Below, piece by piece: positions 42,353 to 50,118 of a stretch of DNA of 64,000 bases. Source of the stretch: Agromyces marinus (GTDB lineage: Bacteria; Actinomycetota; Actinomycetes; Actinomycetales; Microbacteriaceae); the NCBI RefSeq assembly GCF_021442325.1, contig NZ_CP087879.1, positions 434,001 to 498,000 of the forward strand, given 5' to 3'. Under the pieces are notes generated by a model, which saw only the letters and a program-made list of their open reading frames with translations, was not told the origin of the DNA and did no database searches. Every line of letters begins with the position of its first letter. The stretch's first letter is position 1. Made by a program: the position numbers and the translations under genes.

Positions 42353-43990
42353 ATGGACGCGTCGACCGCCCTCGATCGAGGGCGCATCGCCTATTCCGAG
42401 CACCGATGGGCCGACGCGATCGCGGACCTGGAGGCGGCCGATCGTGCGACGGCGGCCGCCGCGGCCGACCTCGAGCTGCTCGCGACCGCGGCTGTGCTGC
42501 TCGGCCGGTTCGACGACGGCGTCGCGTGGCGGACCCGCGCGCATGAGGCGTACCTCGCCGACGGCGACCTGGACGGCGCGATCCGCTCCGCGTCGTGGCT
42601 GGCCATGCAGTTCGTGTACGTCGGCGACCTGGCCCAGGCCGGCGGCTGGTTCGCACGGGCCGAGCGCCTCGTCCACGACCGGCCGGACGGCCGCGCCGAC
42701 CGCGGCTTCCTCCTGATCCCGGCGGGGCTCGCGGCGCTTGCGGACGGGGACGGTGAGCGAGCGGCCGCGGTGTTCGAGCGCGCGATCGGGCTCGCACGCG
42801 CCGCGCGGGACGCCGACCTGATCGCGCTCGGCGGGCTCGGACTCGGGCAGACGGACATCATGCTGGGCAGGTCGGCGGACGGCCTGGCCCGGCTCGACGA
42901 GGTCATGGTGGCCGTCACGGCGGGCGAGGTCTCGCCGGTTCCGTCCGGCATCGTGTACTGCGAGGTGCTGCAGTGCTGCCGGCAGGCGTTCGACGTGCGC
43001 CGGGCACGTGAGTGGACTCGCGCCCTCGACCGGTGGTGCGCCGAGCGACCCGACATGGTCGCCTTCAGTGGCCAGTGCCACGCGCACCGTTCGGAGCTCT
43101 TCCTCCTCCACGGCGCCTGGGCCGACGCGCTCGATGCCGCGCGGTCGGCGGCCGAGCGGGCGGCCCGGGGAGACCCGAACGGGGTGTTCGCCGCGAGGTA
43201 CCAGCTGGGCGAGGTGCATCGGCTGCGAGGCGAAGCGGATGCCGCTGCGTCGTCGTTCGAGGAGGCGGGGCGCACCGGCTTCGAGCCGCAGCCGGGACTG
43301 GCGCTGCTCCGGTCCTCTCAGGGCGACCACGATCGGGCCCGCGCGATGATCGTCGCCGCGGCCGAGCGCATGGACCCCGCGGAGCGCCGCCGACTGCTCG
43401 CGGCCACGGTGGAGATCCTGCTGGCCGCGGGAGACGTCGTCGCCGCTCGCGGCGCCGCCGACGAGCTGCGCGAGCTCGGGCGGGCGAGCCCCATGCCGAT
43501 GCTCACGGCCCTCGTCGAACAGGCCGACAGCGCGGTGCTGGTCGCGGAGGGCGACCACCGGGCTGCGCTGACGGCGTCGCGACGCGCGTGGGCGGGCTGG
43601 CGCGACCTCGACGTTCCGTACGAGGCGGCGAGGTGCCGGGTCATCGCGGCGAGGGCGTGCCGCGGGCTCGGCGACGAGGAGTCGGCCGCGATGGAGCTCG
43701 ACGCCGCACGTGCGGTGTTCGAGGAGCTCGGCGCCCGGCCCGCCCTCGCGGCGCTGGAGGCCGGACGGCCGCCCGCCGGATCGCCCTCGAACCCCGACGG
43801 GCTCACCGGGCGCGAGGTCGAGGTGCTCAGGCTCGTGGCGGCGGGCCGGACCAATCACGGGATCGCGGAGGAGCTCTACCTCAGCGGGAAGACGGTGGAC
43901 CGGCACCTCAGCAACATCTTCGCCAAGCTGGGGCTCCGATCGCGGTCGGCCGCGACGGCCTACGCCTTCCGGCACGGCCTCGCCGACTGA
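42353..43990 (+). CDS. TPR-like LuxR-family regulator (paralogue of 39463)
   Basis: A 545-residue regulator aligned end to end with the protein at 39463: both open with an ALxxGRIAxxExRWADA motif, share ADLELLATAA, carry helical repeats, and end with a LuxR HTH (here LTGREVEVLRLVAAGRTNHG and KTVDRHLSNIFAKLGLRSRS). ATG 42353 follows GGGGAGG. The transcript probably starts at TAGCCT near 42275. It converges on an APC permease gene across a strong terminator. Confidence 0.85.
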   Translation: MDASTALDRGRIAYSEHRWADAIADLEAADRATAAAAADLELLATAAVLLGRFDDGVAWRTRAHEAYLADGDLDGAIRSASWLAMQFVYVGDLAQAGGWFARAERLVHDRPDGRADRGFLLIPAGLAALADGDGERAAAVFERAIGLARAARDADLIALGGLGLGQTDIMLGRSADGLARLDEVMVAVTAGEVSPVPSGIVYCEVLQCCRQAFDVRRAREWTRALDRWCAERPDMVAFSGQCHAHRSELFLLHGAWADALDAARSAAERAARGDPNGVFAARYQLGEVHRLRGEADAAASSFEEAGRTGFEPQPGLALLRSSQGDHDRARAMIVAAAERMDPAERRRLLAATVEILLAAGDVVAARGAADELRELGRASPMPMLTALVEQADSAVLVAEGDHRAALTASRRAWAGWRDLDVPYEAARCRVIAARACRGLGDEESAAMELDAARAVFEELGARPALAALEAGRPPAGSPSNPDGLTGREVEVLRLVAAGRTNHGIAEELYLSGKTVDRHLSNIFAKLGLRSRSAATAYAFRHGLAD

Positions 43991-44021
43991 CGCGTTCCCG
44001 GGCGGAGTGCGAGAGGACGGC

Positions 44022-44055
44022 GGGGCGCACCGGGGCGGTCGCCCCGGTGCGCCCC
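44022..44055. terminator. Bidirectional terminator
   Basis: A perfect 15-bp stem (GGGGCGCACCGGGGC and its complement) with a GGTC loop lies between the convergent LuxR and APC permease genes and can serve both strands. Confidence 0.8.
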
Positions 44056-44074
44056 GGTCGGCGCTCGTCGTGCG

Positions 44075-45619
44075 TCAGGCGACGGGTTCGTCGGCCGCGA
44101 CCGCGGCGGCATCCGTTGCCTTCGCACCGGTCGCGTGCGCGCGCAGCCGCTCGGCGACCTCGAGCGCGTCGCCCGCGGGCGCCTCGGAGCGACGGTCGGG
44201 GCGGGCGACGAACAGGTACGCCAGGCCGCTGCCGAGCACCACGCCCAGGCCGATGAGGACGATCCAGTCGGTGACGGGGTCGCCCGACGTGCCGGGCGTC
44301 GCGAGGAGGATCATCGCGAACACGCCGTAGGCGAGCGCGACGATGTTGACCACGAGGCCCCAGCGGCCGAGCGAGAACGGCCCGGCGGGCTTCCAGCCGC
44401 GGATGCGCTGCCGGAGGGCCGCGAGGACGACCATCTGGAAGGCGACGTAGATGCCGAGCACGGCGAACGCGGTGACCGGGTAGAGCAGGTCGGCGTTCAG
44501 CCACACGAGGAACGCGATGACCGCGGGCACCGTGCAGGCGACGATGAGGGCGTTCGCGGGGACCCTGCTGCCGTCGGCGACCTTCGACAGCCAGCGGTGG
44601 CCCGGGAGCATCCCGTCGCGTGCGAACGAGAAGAGCAGCCTGCTGGCGGCGGCCTGCAGGCTCAGCACGCAGGAGAGGAAGGCGGTCAGTGCGACGACGA
44701 GGAACAGCTTCGCGCCGACCGGTCCGAGCGTGGACTCGAGGATGGCCGGGATCGGGTCGGGGTCCTCGCCCGCGACGATGGCCTGCAGGTCGGGTGCCGC
44801 GAGCACGTATCCGGCGAAGGAGAACAGGGCCGAGACGCCGCCGACGAGGATCGTCAACTGCATGGCGCGCGGGATCCGCCGGGCGGGGTTCTCGACCTCC
44901 TCGGCGACGTCGCCGCAGGCCTCGAACCCGTAGAAGAGGAAGAGGCCGGCGAGTGCGGCGCCGATGAACGCGGTCAGGTAGCCGCCCTCGCCCTGGACGC
45001 CCATGGTGTCGAAGAAGATCGAGAACTCCTGCTTGCGCTGGAACACGAGCAGGTAGAGGCCGAGGCCGATGACGCCGACGAGTTCGGCCGCGAGGCCGAT
45101 GCGCGCGATGCGCGAGAGCCATCGCGTGCCGGAGAGGTTGATGAGCAGCGCGATGAGCAGCAGGCCGAGGGTGAGCCACAGGGTCGTGTCGGCGGTGGGC
45201 TCGAGGTCGAACAGGCTGGCCGCGAAGCTCGATCCGTACTCGGCGACCGCGGTGATCGTCACGAGAATCGCCCAGATGTAGACCCAGGCGGCCATCCAGG
45301 CGTAGCGGCGACCCCAGAGGCGTCGCGCCCACGGGTACACGCCGCCGTGGATCGGGTACTGCGAGACGACCTCGCCGAACACGAGCGAGACGAGCAGTTG
45401 CCCGGCCCCGACGATCACGATCCACCAGATCGACGGCGGACCGCCCACGGTCAGCGCGAGCGCGAACAGCGAGTACACGCCGACCAGTGGGGAGAGGTAG
45501 GTGAAGCCGAGGGCGAAGTTCGCCCAGAGGCTCATGGAGCGGTTGAAGGAGTCCTCGTAGCCGAGGACCCGGAGGTGCTCTCGGTCGCCGAGTTCGGCGG
45601 ACTTCGCGGTTTCGGACAT
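44075..45619 (-). CDS. APC-family amino acid permease
   Basis: A 514-residue permease with about 12 helices, starting with NFALGFTYLSPLVGVYSLFA and containing FGEVVSQYPIHGGVYPWARR and FYGFEACGDVAEEVENPARR. This is the APC group that imports GABA, choline-like amines or other amino acids. Neighbours are a Sad-type semialdehyde dehydrogenase, a Cache protein and a GntR regulator, so it probably imports the omega-amino acid or diamine whose semialdehyde is oxidised there. An AT-rich AATCATTC/TATA element stands about 95 bp upstream. Confidence 0.88.
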   Translation of the reverse strand: MSETAKSAELGDREHLRVLGYEDSFNRSMSLWANFALGFTYLSPLVGVYSLFALALTVGGPPSIWWIVIVGAGQLLVSLVFGEVVSQYPIHGGVYPWARRLWGRRYAWMAAWVYIWAILVTITAVAEYGSSFAASLFDLEPTADTTLWLTLGLLLIALLINLSGTRWLSRIARIGLAAELVGVIGLGLYLLVFQRKQEFSIFFDTMGVQGEGGYLTAFIGAALAGLFLFYGFEACGDVAEEVENPARRIPRAMQLTILVGGVSALFSFAGYVLAAPDLQAIVAGEDPDPIPAILESTLGPVGAKLFLVVALTAFLSCVLSLQAAASRLLFSFARDGMLPGHRWLSKVADGSRVPANALIVACTVPAVIAFLVWLNADLLYPVTAFAVLGIYVAFQMVVLAALRQRIRGWKPAGPFSLGRWGLVVNIVALAYGVFAMILLATPGTSGDPVTDWIVLIGLGVVLGSGLAYLFVARPDRRSEAPAGDALEVAERLRAHATGAKATDAAAVAADEPVA

Positions 45620-45690
45620 CGCTGCCTTTCGTGATCATCATCGATCGCGCCCGCCCACCCTCGGGCGCCGGTCGGGCCAGCCTGCCATAC

Positions 45691-45728
45691 CTTCGGCTTT
45701 ATATCTATAGAACCGAATGATTATTTCG
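45691..45728 (-). promoter_or_regulatory. AT-rich promoter/operator element A (APC permease)
   Basis: On the minus strand CGAAATAATCATTC is followed after five bases by TATAGATATAAAG. The patch is strikingly AT-rich for this genome and contains the inverted pair TTCGG/CCGAA. The word AATCATYC before a TATA box recurs at elements B (47306) and C (48856). Confidence 0.5.
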
Positions 45729-45761
45729 AGCGGATGCCGCAGCGCAGGTGCACGCATGCGA

Positions 45762-45792
45762 CGAGCCCCCGGCCGCGGGGACCGGGGGCTCG
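45762..45792 (-). terminator. Terminator after Sad-type dehydrogenase
   Basis: CGAGCCCCCGG and CCGGGGGCTCG form an 11-bp perfect stem with a nine-base loop, 62 bp beyond the dehydrogenase stop on the minus strand. Confidence 0.75.
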
Positions 45793-45853
45793 TGCGTGGC
45801 TCGCGGAGGCGAGCTGCGCGTAGCGGCGCTGCGCGCCGCTGCGACGGCTGCGT

Positions 45854-47218
45854 TCAGCCGATTCGGATCATCTTCTTGTTGACGAACTCGTCGGCGCCGA
45901 AGCGGCCGAGCTCGCGGCCCGAACCGGAACGCTTGATGCCGCCGAAGGGCAGCTCGGCGCCGTCGGCGAGCACGACGTTCACGAACACCATGCCGGCCTC
46001 GATGGCGTCGGCGACGCGCATGGCCTGCTCCTGGTCGGTCGTGTAGACGTACGACCCCAGGCCGTACGGGATGTCGTTGGCCAGGCGCACGGCCTCGGCC
46101 TCGTCGGCAGCGCGGAAGACCTGCGCGACCGGGCCGAAGAACTCCTCCTGCGCGACGGGGTTCTCGCTCGTGACATCCGTCAGCACCGTCGTCTGGAAGA
46201 ACGCGCCGTCGCGGCCGCCGCCGTGCACGAGCTTCGCGCCGTGCTCGACCGCGCGCTTGACCTGCGACTCCAGGCCCTCGGCGGCGCGGAGCGAGGACAG
46301 CGGGCCGAGCGTGGTGTCGGCCGACGTCGGGTCGGTCGCCTCGACCTCGGCGAGCTTGGCCGTGAACTTCTCGAGGAACGACTCGTACAGCTCGTCGACG
46401 ACGATGAAGCGCTTGGCCGCGTTGCACGACTGGCCGTTGTTGTCGAGGCGCGCGTCGACGGCGTTCTGCACGGTCGCGTCGAGGTCGTCGGTCGAGAGCA
46501 GGATGAACGGGTCGGAGCCGCCGAGCTCGAGCACGACCTTCTTCAGGTGCTTGCCCGCGAGCTCGGCGACGGCCGCACCGGCCCGCTCGGAACCGGTCAG
46601 CGAGACGCCCTGCACGCGCGGGTCGGCGATGACGTCGGCGATCTGGTCGTGCGACGCGTACACGTTGACGTACACGCCCTCGGGCGCGCCGGCGTCGCGG
46701 AAGATCTGCTCGATCGCCGCGGCCGACTCGGGGCACTGCTCGGCGTGCTTGAGGACGATCGTGTTGCCGATGATCACGTTCGGGCCCGCGAAGCGCGCGA
46801 CCTGGTAGTACGGGAAGTTCCACGGCATGACGCCGAGCAGCACGCCGAGCGCGCTGCGGCGGATGATCGCCGAGCCGTCGCCGTCGAGCAGGTCGATCTG
46901 CTCGTCTGCCAGGAACTCGGCGGCGTGGTCGGCGTAGTACTCGTAGATCGCGCCGGCGAAGTCGGCCTCGCCGAGGGCCTGCTCGATGGGCTTGCCCATC
47001 TCGCGCACGATGATCTCGGCGAGCTCCTGGCGGCGCTCGACGTGGAGTTCGCCGACGCGGCGGACGAGGGCCGCGCGCTCCTCGAGGGTCGAGGTCTTCG
47101 ACCAGGTCGCGTGGGCGTTCGCCGCGGCCGAGACCGCGTCCTGCAGTTCGGCGTCGGTGATCGTGGGGTACGTCGCGAGGACTTCCCCGGTCGCGGGGTT
47201 GGTCACGGCATAGCTCAT
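45854..47218 (-). CDS. Sad/GabD2-type semialdehyde dehydrogenase
   Basis: A 454-residue aldehyde dehydrogenase. ELGGSDPFILLSTDDLDATV and the catalytic Cys in DNNGQSCNAAKRFIV place it with the NAD-linked Sad/YneI and mycobacterial GabD group, distinct from the GabD at 14483. It oxidises succinate or glutarate semialdehyde. The start at 47218 has AAGGAGAACCCC upstream; a longer frame upstream lacks a ribosome site. With the glutaryl-CoA genes at 48928-51306 nearby, glutarate semialdehyde is an attractive substrate, though unproven. Confidence 0.88.
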   Translation of the reverse strand: MSYAVTNPATGEVLATYPTITDAELQDAVSAAANAHATWSKTSTLEERAALVRRVGELHVERRQELAEIIVREMGKPIEQALGEADFAGAIYEYYADHAAEFLADEQIDLLDGDGSAIIRRSALGVLLGVMPWNFPYYQVARFAGPNVIIGNTIVLKHAEQCPESAAAIEQIFRDAGAPEGVYVNVYASHDQIADVIADPRVQGVSLTGSERAGAAVAELAGKHLKKVVLELGGSDPFILLSTDDLDATVQNAVDARLDNNGQSCNAAKRFIVVDELYESFLEKFTAKLAEVEATDPTSADTTLGPLSSLRAAEGLESQVKRAVEHGAKLVHGGGRDGAFFQTTVLTDVTSENPVAQEEFFGPVAQVFRAADEAEAVRLANDIPYGLGSYVYTTDQEQAMRVADAIEAGMVFVNVVLADGAELPFGGIKRSGSGRELGRFGADEFVNKKMIRIG

Positions 47219-47252
47219 GGGGTTCTCCTTCTCGGGTGCATCCGGCATCGGT

Positions 47253-47270
47253 CCTTGAGCCTGTCGAAGG
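47253..47270. repeat. Short dispersed repeat CCTTGAGCCTGTCGAAGG
   Basis: This word (complement CCTTCGACAGGCTCAAGG) is a short imperfect dyad closely like a repeat I recall as common between genes in many high-GC genomes. Only one copy is in the window, upstream of the Sad-type dehydrogenase. Confidence 0.4.
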
Positions 47271-47305
47271 GTCGTCTGCCGCGGTGCATACGCTCGTCGT
47301 TCAAA

Positions 47306-47331
47306 GATATATCAGCGGATGATTTATCTCG
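47306..47331 (-). promoter_or_regulatory. AT-rich promoter/operator element B (Sad-type dehydrogenase)
   Basis: On the minus strand CGAGATAAATCATCC is followed after five bases by a TATATCT box. The site spans the stop codon of the Cache gene and lies about 99 bp before the dehydrogenase start. It matches elements A and C in word and orientation. Confidence 0.5.
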
Positions 47332-48061
47332 ACCCGGATGCCGCGGGCCCGACGAGCACGCGGAACGGCGTGCCCTCGCAGGGCTCGTCGGCCGACCACG
47401 TCGCGGCGAGCTGGCCCACCTGCAGCGTCGGCTCGGTCGAGAGCACCACGCGGCCGTCGGCGTTCACGAGCGCGAGCGGTTCCGGCACGTCGAGGAAGCC
47501 CGACAGGAGCCTGCGCTCGAGCGTGCGCACCGCGACATCCGCCCCCACGACGCCGACCATGCGCGCGCCGTCGCCGTCCGCAGCCCTGCCGTGCACGGGC
47601 ATCGTGAGCGTCAGGATGTAGTCGCACGTGCACAGGTGGTCGACGAACGGGCCCGTGACGTGGGCGTGACTGGTCGTCGCGGGGATCGCGTACCACTCGA
47701 GCGCTCGGAAGTCGCGAAGGTACTCGGTGTAGCCGCGCGTGGTCAGGTCGAGGCGCGTGGGCTCGGTGGTCGAACCGAGCACGGGGTTGTCCTCGAGCGG
47801 CCCGAGCCACCAGGCGAAGTGCACGTCCCGTCCGCGCACGACTTCGCCGTCGGCGATGAACCCGGCGCCGGCGAGCAACGGGTCGGGCTCGACGAGGCGG
47901 GGCAGCACGAGGTCGGCGACGGTCGCGTCGAGCTCGGCCGCCCTGAGCGACCCGCCGGCGATGACCTGCTCGATCGGGCCGCGCCACGCGCGGAGCCGAT
48001 CGAAGACGCCGGCGAACAGGTCGGCGACCTCGCCCGCGACCTCACGCGCTGATCGGCTCAT
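47324..48061 (-). CDS. Cache-domain-like sensor protein
   Basis: A 245-residue protein without a signal peptide or clear membrane helix. The middle, with HFAWWLGPLEDNPVL, CTCDYILTLTMPVHG and MVGVVGADVAVRTLERRLL, resembles a Cache/PDC ligand-binding fold like those of extracellular sensors, but here it appears cytoplasmic. It overlaps the GntR gene by 20 bases, so they are co-translated. It may bind the pathway substrate or help the regulator; no catalytic motif is visible. Confidence 0.7.
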   Translation of the reverse strand: MSRSAREVAGEVADLFAGVFDRLRAWRGPIEQVIAGGSLRAAELDATVADLVLPRLVEPDPLLAGAGFIADGEVVRGRDVHFAWWLGPLEDNPVLGSTTEPTRLDLTTRGYTEYLRDFRALEWYAIPATTSHAHVTGPFVDHLCTCDYILTLTMPVHGRAADGDGARMVGVVGADVAVRTLERRLLSGFLDVPEPLALVNADGRVVLSTEPTLQVGQLAATWSADEPCEGTPFRVLVGPAASGSR

Positions 48062-48812
48062 CGACCGTGCCTCCTCGTTCGACCCGTGCCTTCGCCGCCA
48101 GCAACTGCTCCGACAGGACCCGGACCAGAGCGGATGCCGCGTCGCGAGCCTTGCCCGGACGACGGCCGGTGACCGAGCGGATGATCGCCCGGTCGTGCCG
48201 GACGATCGTGCGGCGGGTCTCGTCGTCGTCGAGTCCGAGCAGCAGGAGCGGGCCGAACTCGGCCTGCAGGCGGATCTGCTCGCGGACGAGGCGTGCGGAC
48301 TGGCTGAGCACCGCGACCTCGAGGAGGAACCCGCCCTGGTTCGTGCGGGCGGATGCCGCGGTCCCGAAGTCGGCCGCGGCGAGCCACGCCCCCAGGCGCT
48401 CGCCGTCGGTGTCGGCCGCGCGCTCGGCGGCCCGTTCCGCGGAGCCCGCGAGGATCGTACCGAAGTAGACGGCCATGTCGCTGAGCTCGACCTGGGCGAA
48501 CCCGCGGAGCCGCGTCGTGAGCAGGGCGCGATGGCCGCCCTCGTCCGCCACGACGAAGCTGCCCCCGTCGCGGCCTCGCCTGGTCTCGACGAGTCCGGCC
48601 TCGCGGAGGATCCCGAGCCCCTCGCGCACCGTGATGAGCGCGACGCCGAAGCGGCGGGCGAGCTCGGGTTCGCTGGGAAGCCGTTCGCCCGCGTGGAGGA
48701 CGCCGAGCACGATGCCGTCGGTGAGGCGGCTGGCGACCTGTTCGGCGCGCCCCTGGTCGGCGAGCTGGGCGAACACGGCTTCGCGTGCGCCCGGGCCGAC
48801 CCTCGTCTCCAT
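48042..48812 (-). CDS. GntR/FadR-family transcriptional regulator
   Basis: A 256-residue regulator. The N-terminal winged HTH reads RLPSEPELARRFGVALITVREGLGILREAGLVETRRGRDGG, broken here by the family turn, and the C-terminal 160 residues are an all-helical FadR/FCD-type effector domain. It is divergent from the CoA-transferase gene and upstream of the Cache, dehydrogenase and permease genes. The three AATCATYC/TATA elements in this region are its most likely targets. Confidence 0.87.
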   Translation of the reverse strand: METRVGPGAREAVFAQLADQGRAEQVASRLTDGIVLGVLHAGERLPSEPELARRFGVALITVREGLGILREAGLVETRRGRDGGSFVVADEGGHRALLTTRLRGFAQVELSDMAVYFGTILAGSAERAAERAADTDGERLGAWLAAADFGTAASARTNQGGFLLEVAVLSQSARLVREQIRLQAEFGPLLLLGLDDDETRRTIVRHDRAIIRSVTGRRPGKARDAASALVRVLSEQLLAAKARVERGGTVDEPISA

Positions 48813-48855
48813 GGGTTCAGGCTACCCGCCGCCGACCGGGCCGAGTGGCGCCTCG

Positions 48856-48876
48856 CGGAAAAATCATTCAATATAG
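48856..48876 (+). promoter_or_regulatory. AT-rich promoter/operator element C (CoA-transferase)
   Basis: CGGAAAAATCATTC is followed after two bases by TATAGG, then GGAGGAATTC. It is in the 115-bp divergent gap between the GntR and CoA-transferase genes and is oriented toward the CoA-transferase, as elements A and B are toward theirs. Confidence 0.5.
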
Positions 48877-48927
48877 GAGGAATTCACGACGCGGCCGACG
48901 ACGGCCGCCCGAGCGAGGGCGGATGCC

Positions 48928-50085
48928 ATGCACGAGCGAACCACCGGACCGCTCGCGGGCGTGCGCGTCGCCGACTTCTCCCGCGTCCTCGCCGGACCCT
49001 ACGCGACCATGACCCTCGCCGACTTCGGCGCCGACGTCATCAAGGTAGAGTCGCCCGCCGGCGACGACACCCGCCACTGGAACCCGCCCGTCGACCGCAC
49101 CGGGCGCGCCACCTACTTCGGCGGCGTCAACCGCAACAAGCGATCCGTCGTGCTCGACCTCGCCGAGCCCGCCGGGCTCGCCGAAGCACGGCGCCTCGCG
49201 GCATCCGCCGACGTCGTCATCGAGAACTTCCGGCCCGGGGTCATGGCCCGATTCGGGCTCGACCACGACCGCGTCAGCGCCGAGAACCCCCGCGTCGTGT
49301 ACTGCTCCATCACCGGATTCGGTGCCGGTGCCGGCGCGAGCCTCGCCGGGTACGACCTGCTCGTGCAGGCCGTCGGCGGACTCATGAGCATCACCGGCGA
49401 CCCCGAGGGCGAACCCGCGAAGGTCGGCGTCGCCCTGGTCGACGTGCTCAGCGGCCAGAACGCCGTCGCCGGCATCCTCCTCGCCCTCCGCGAGCGCGAC
49501 CGCACCGGGCGCGGAAGCCGCGTCGAGGTCAACCTCCTGCAGAGCCTGCTCGCCGCCCTGACCAACCAGGCCTCCTCGACGCTCGCCACCGGAACGCCCC
49601 CGCGCCGGCTCGGCAACGCCCACCCGAGCATCTCCCCGTACGCGGTGTTCCGCGCAGCCGACCGCGAACTCGTCATCGCCGTCGGCAACGACCGGCAGTT
49701 CCGCGCGCTCGCCGACGTGCTCGAGGCCCCCGACCTGAACGCCGACCCGCGATTCGCGACGAACTCGGATCGCGTCGCGCACCGGCACGAACTGCGCGTC
49801 GCGATCGAAGCGGCGCTCGCCGCGGCATCCGCTTCGCACTGGGTCGAACGACTCACCGCGGCCGGCGTGCCCGCCGGACCCGTGAACGACATCGCCGAGG
49901 CCATCGCGTTCGCCGAAGCCCTCGGACTGGACCCCGTCGCGCTCGCGGACGAGGCCGATCCGACCGCCCCGCCGCACCGCTCGATCGCCAGCCCCATCCG
50001 GCTCTCGAGCGGCGCCGCCGCCTACCGCAGCGCACCGCCCGCGCTCGGCGCCGACGACGGCGCCGACTGGCTTCCGCGCGACTGA
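48928..50085 (+). CDS. Class III CoA-transferase (CaiB/BaiF), probable glutarate CoA-transferase
   Basis: A 385-residue family III CoA-transferase. It opens with LAGVRVADFSRVLAGPYATM, has KVESPAGDDTRHW, NRNKRSVVLDL, VVIENFRPGVMARFGLD, and GVALVDVLSGQNAVAGIL, where the family's catalytic Asp is expected. The next gene is a glutaryl-CoA dehydrogenase, and mammals and bacteria pair that enzyme with succinyl-CoA:glutarate CoA-transferase of this same family. It would therefore activate glutarate to glutaryl-CoA. Other dicarboxylates cannot be excluded. Confidence 0.85.
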   Translation: MHERTTGPLAGVRVADFSRVLAGPYATMTLADFGADVIKVESPAGDDTRHWNPPVDRTGRATYFGGVNRNKRSVVLDLAEPAGLAEARRLAASADVVIENFRPGVMARFGLDHDRVSAENPRVVYCSITGFGAGAGASLAGYDLLVQAVGGLMSITGDPEGEPAKVGVALVDVLSGQNAVAGILLALRERDRTGRGSRVEVNLLQSLLAALTNQASSTLATGTPPRRLGNAHPSISPYAVFRAADRELVIAVGNDRQFRALADVLEAPDLNADPRFATNSDRVAHRHELRVAIEAALAAASASHWVERLTAAGVPAGPVNDIAEAIAFAEALGLDPVALADEADPTAPPHRSIASPIRLSSGAAAYRSAPPALGADDGADWLPRD

Positions 50086-50118
50086 GCGCGCCCCCCGGAA
50101 CCCGACGAAAGGACCGCC

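Noticed and set aside
48062..48871. Long N-terminal extension of the Cache protein in the same frame
   Set aside because: It runs antiparallel in meaning to the GntR gene in another frame and has a Ser/Arg-rich shadow composition; the Cache start overlaps the GntR end as expected for coupling.
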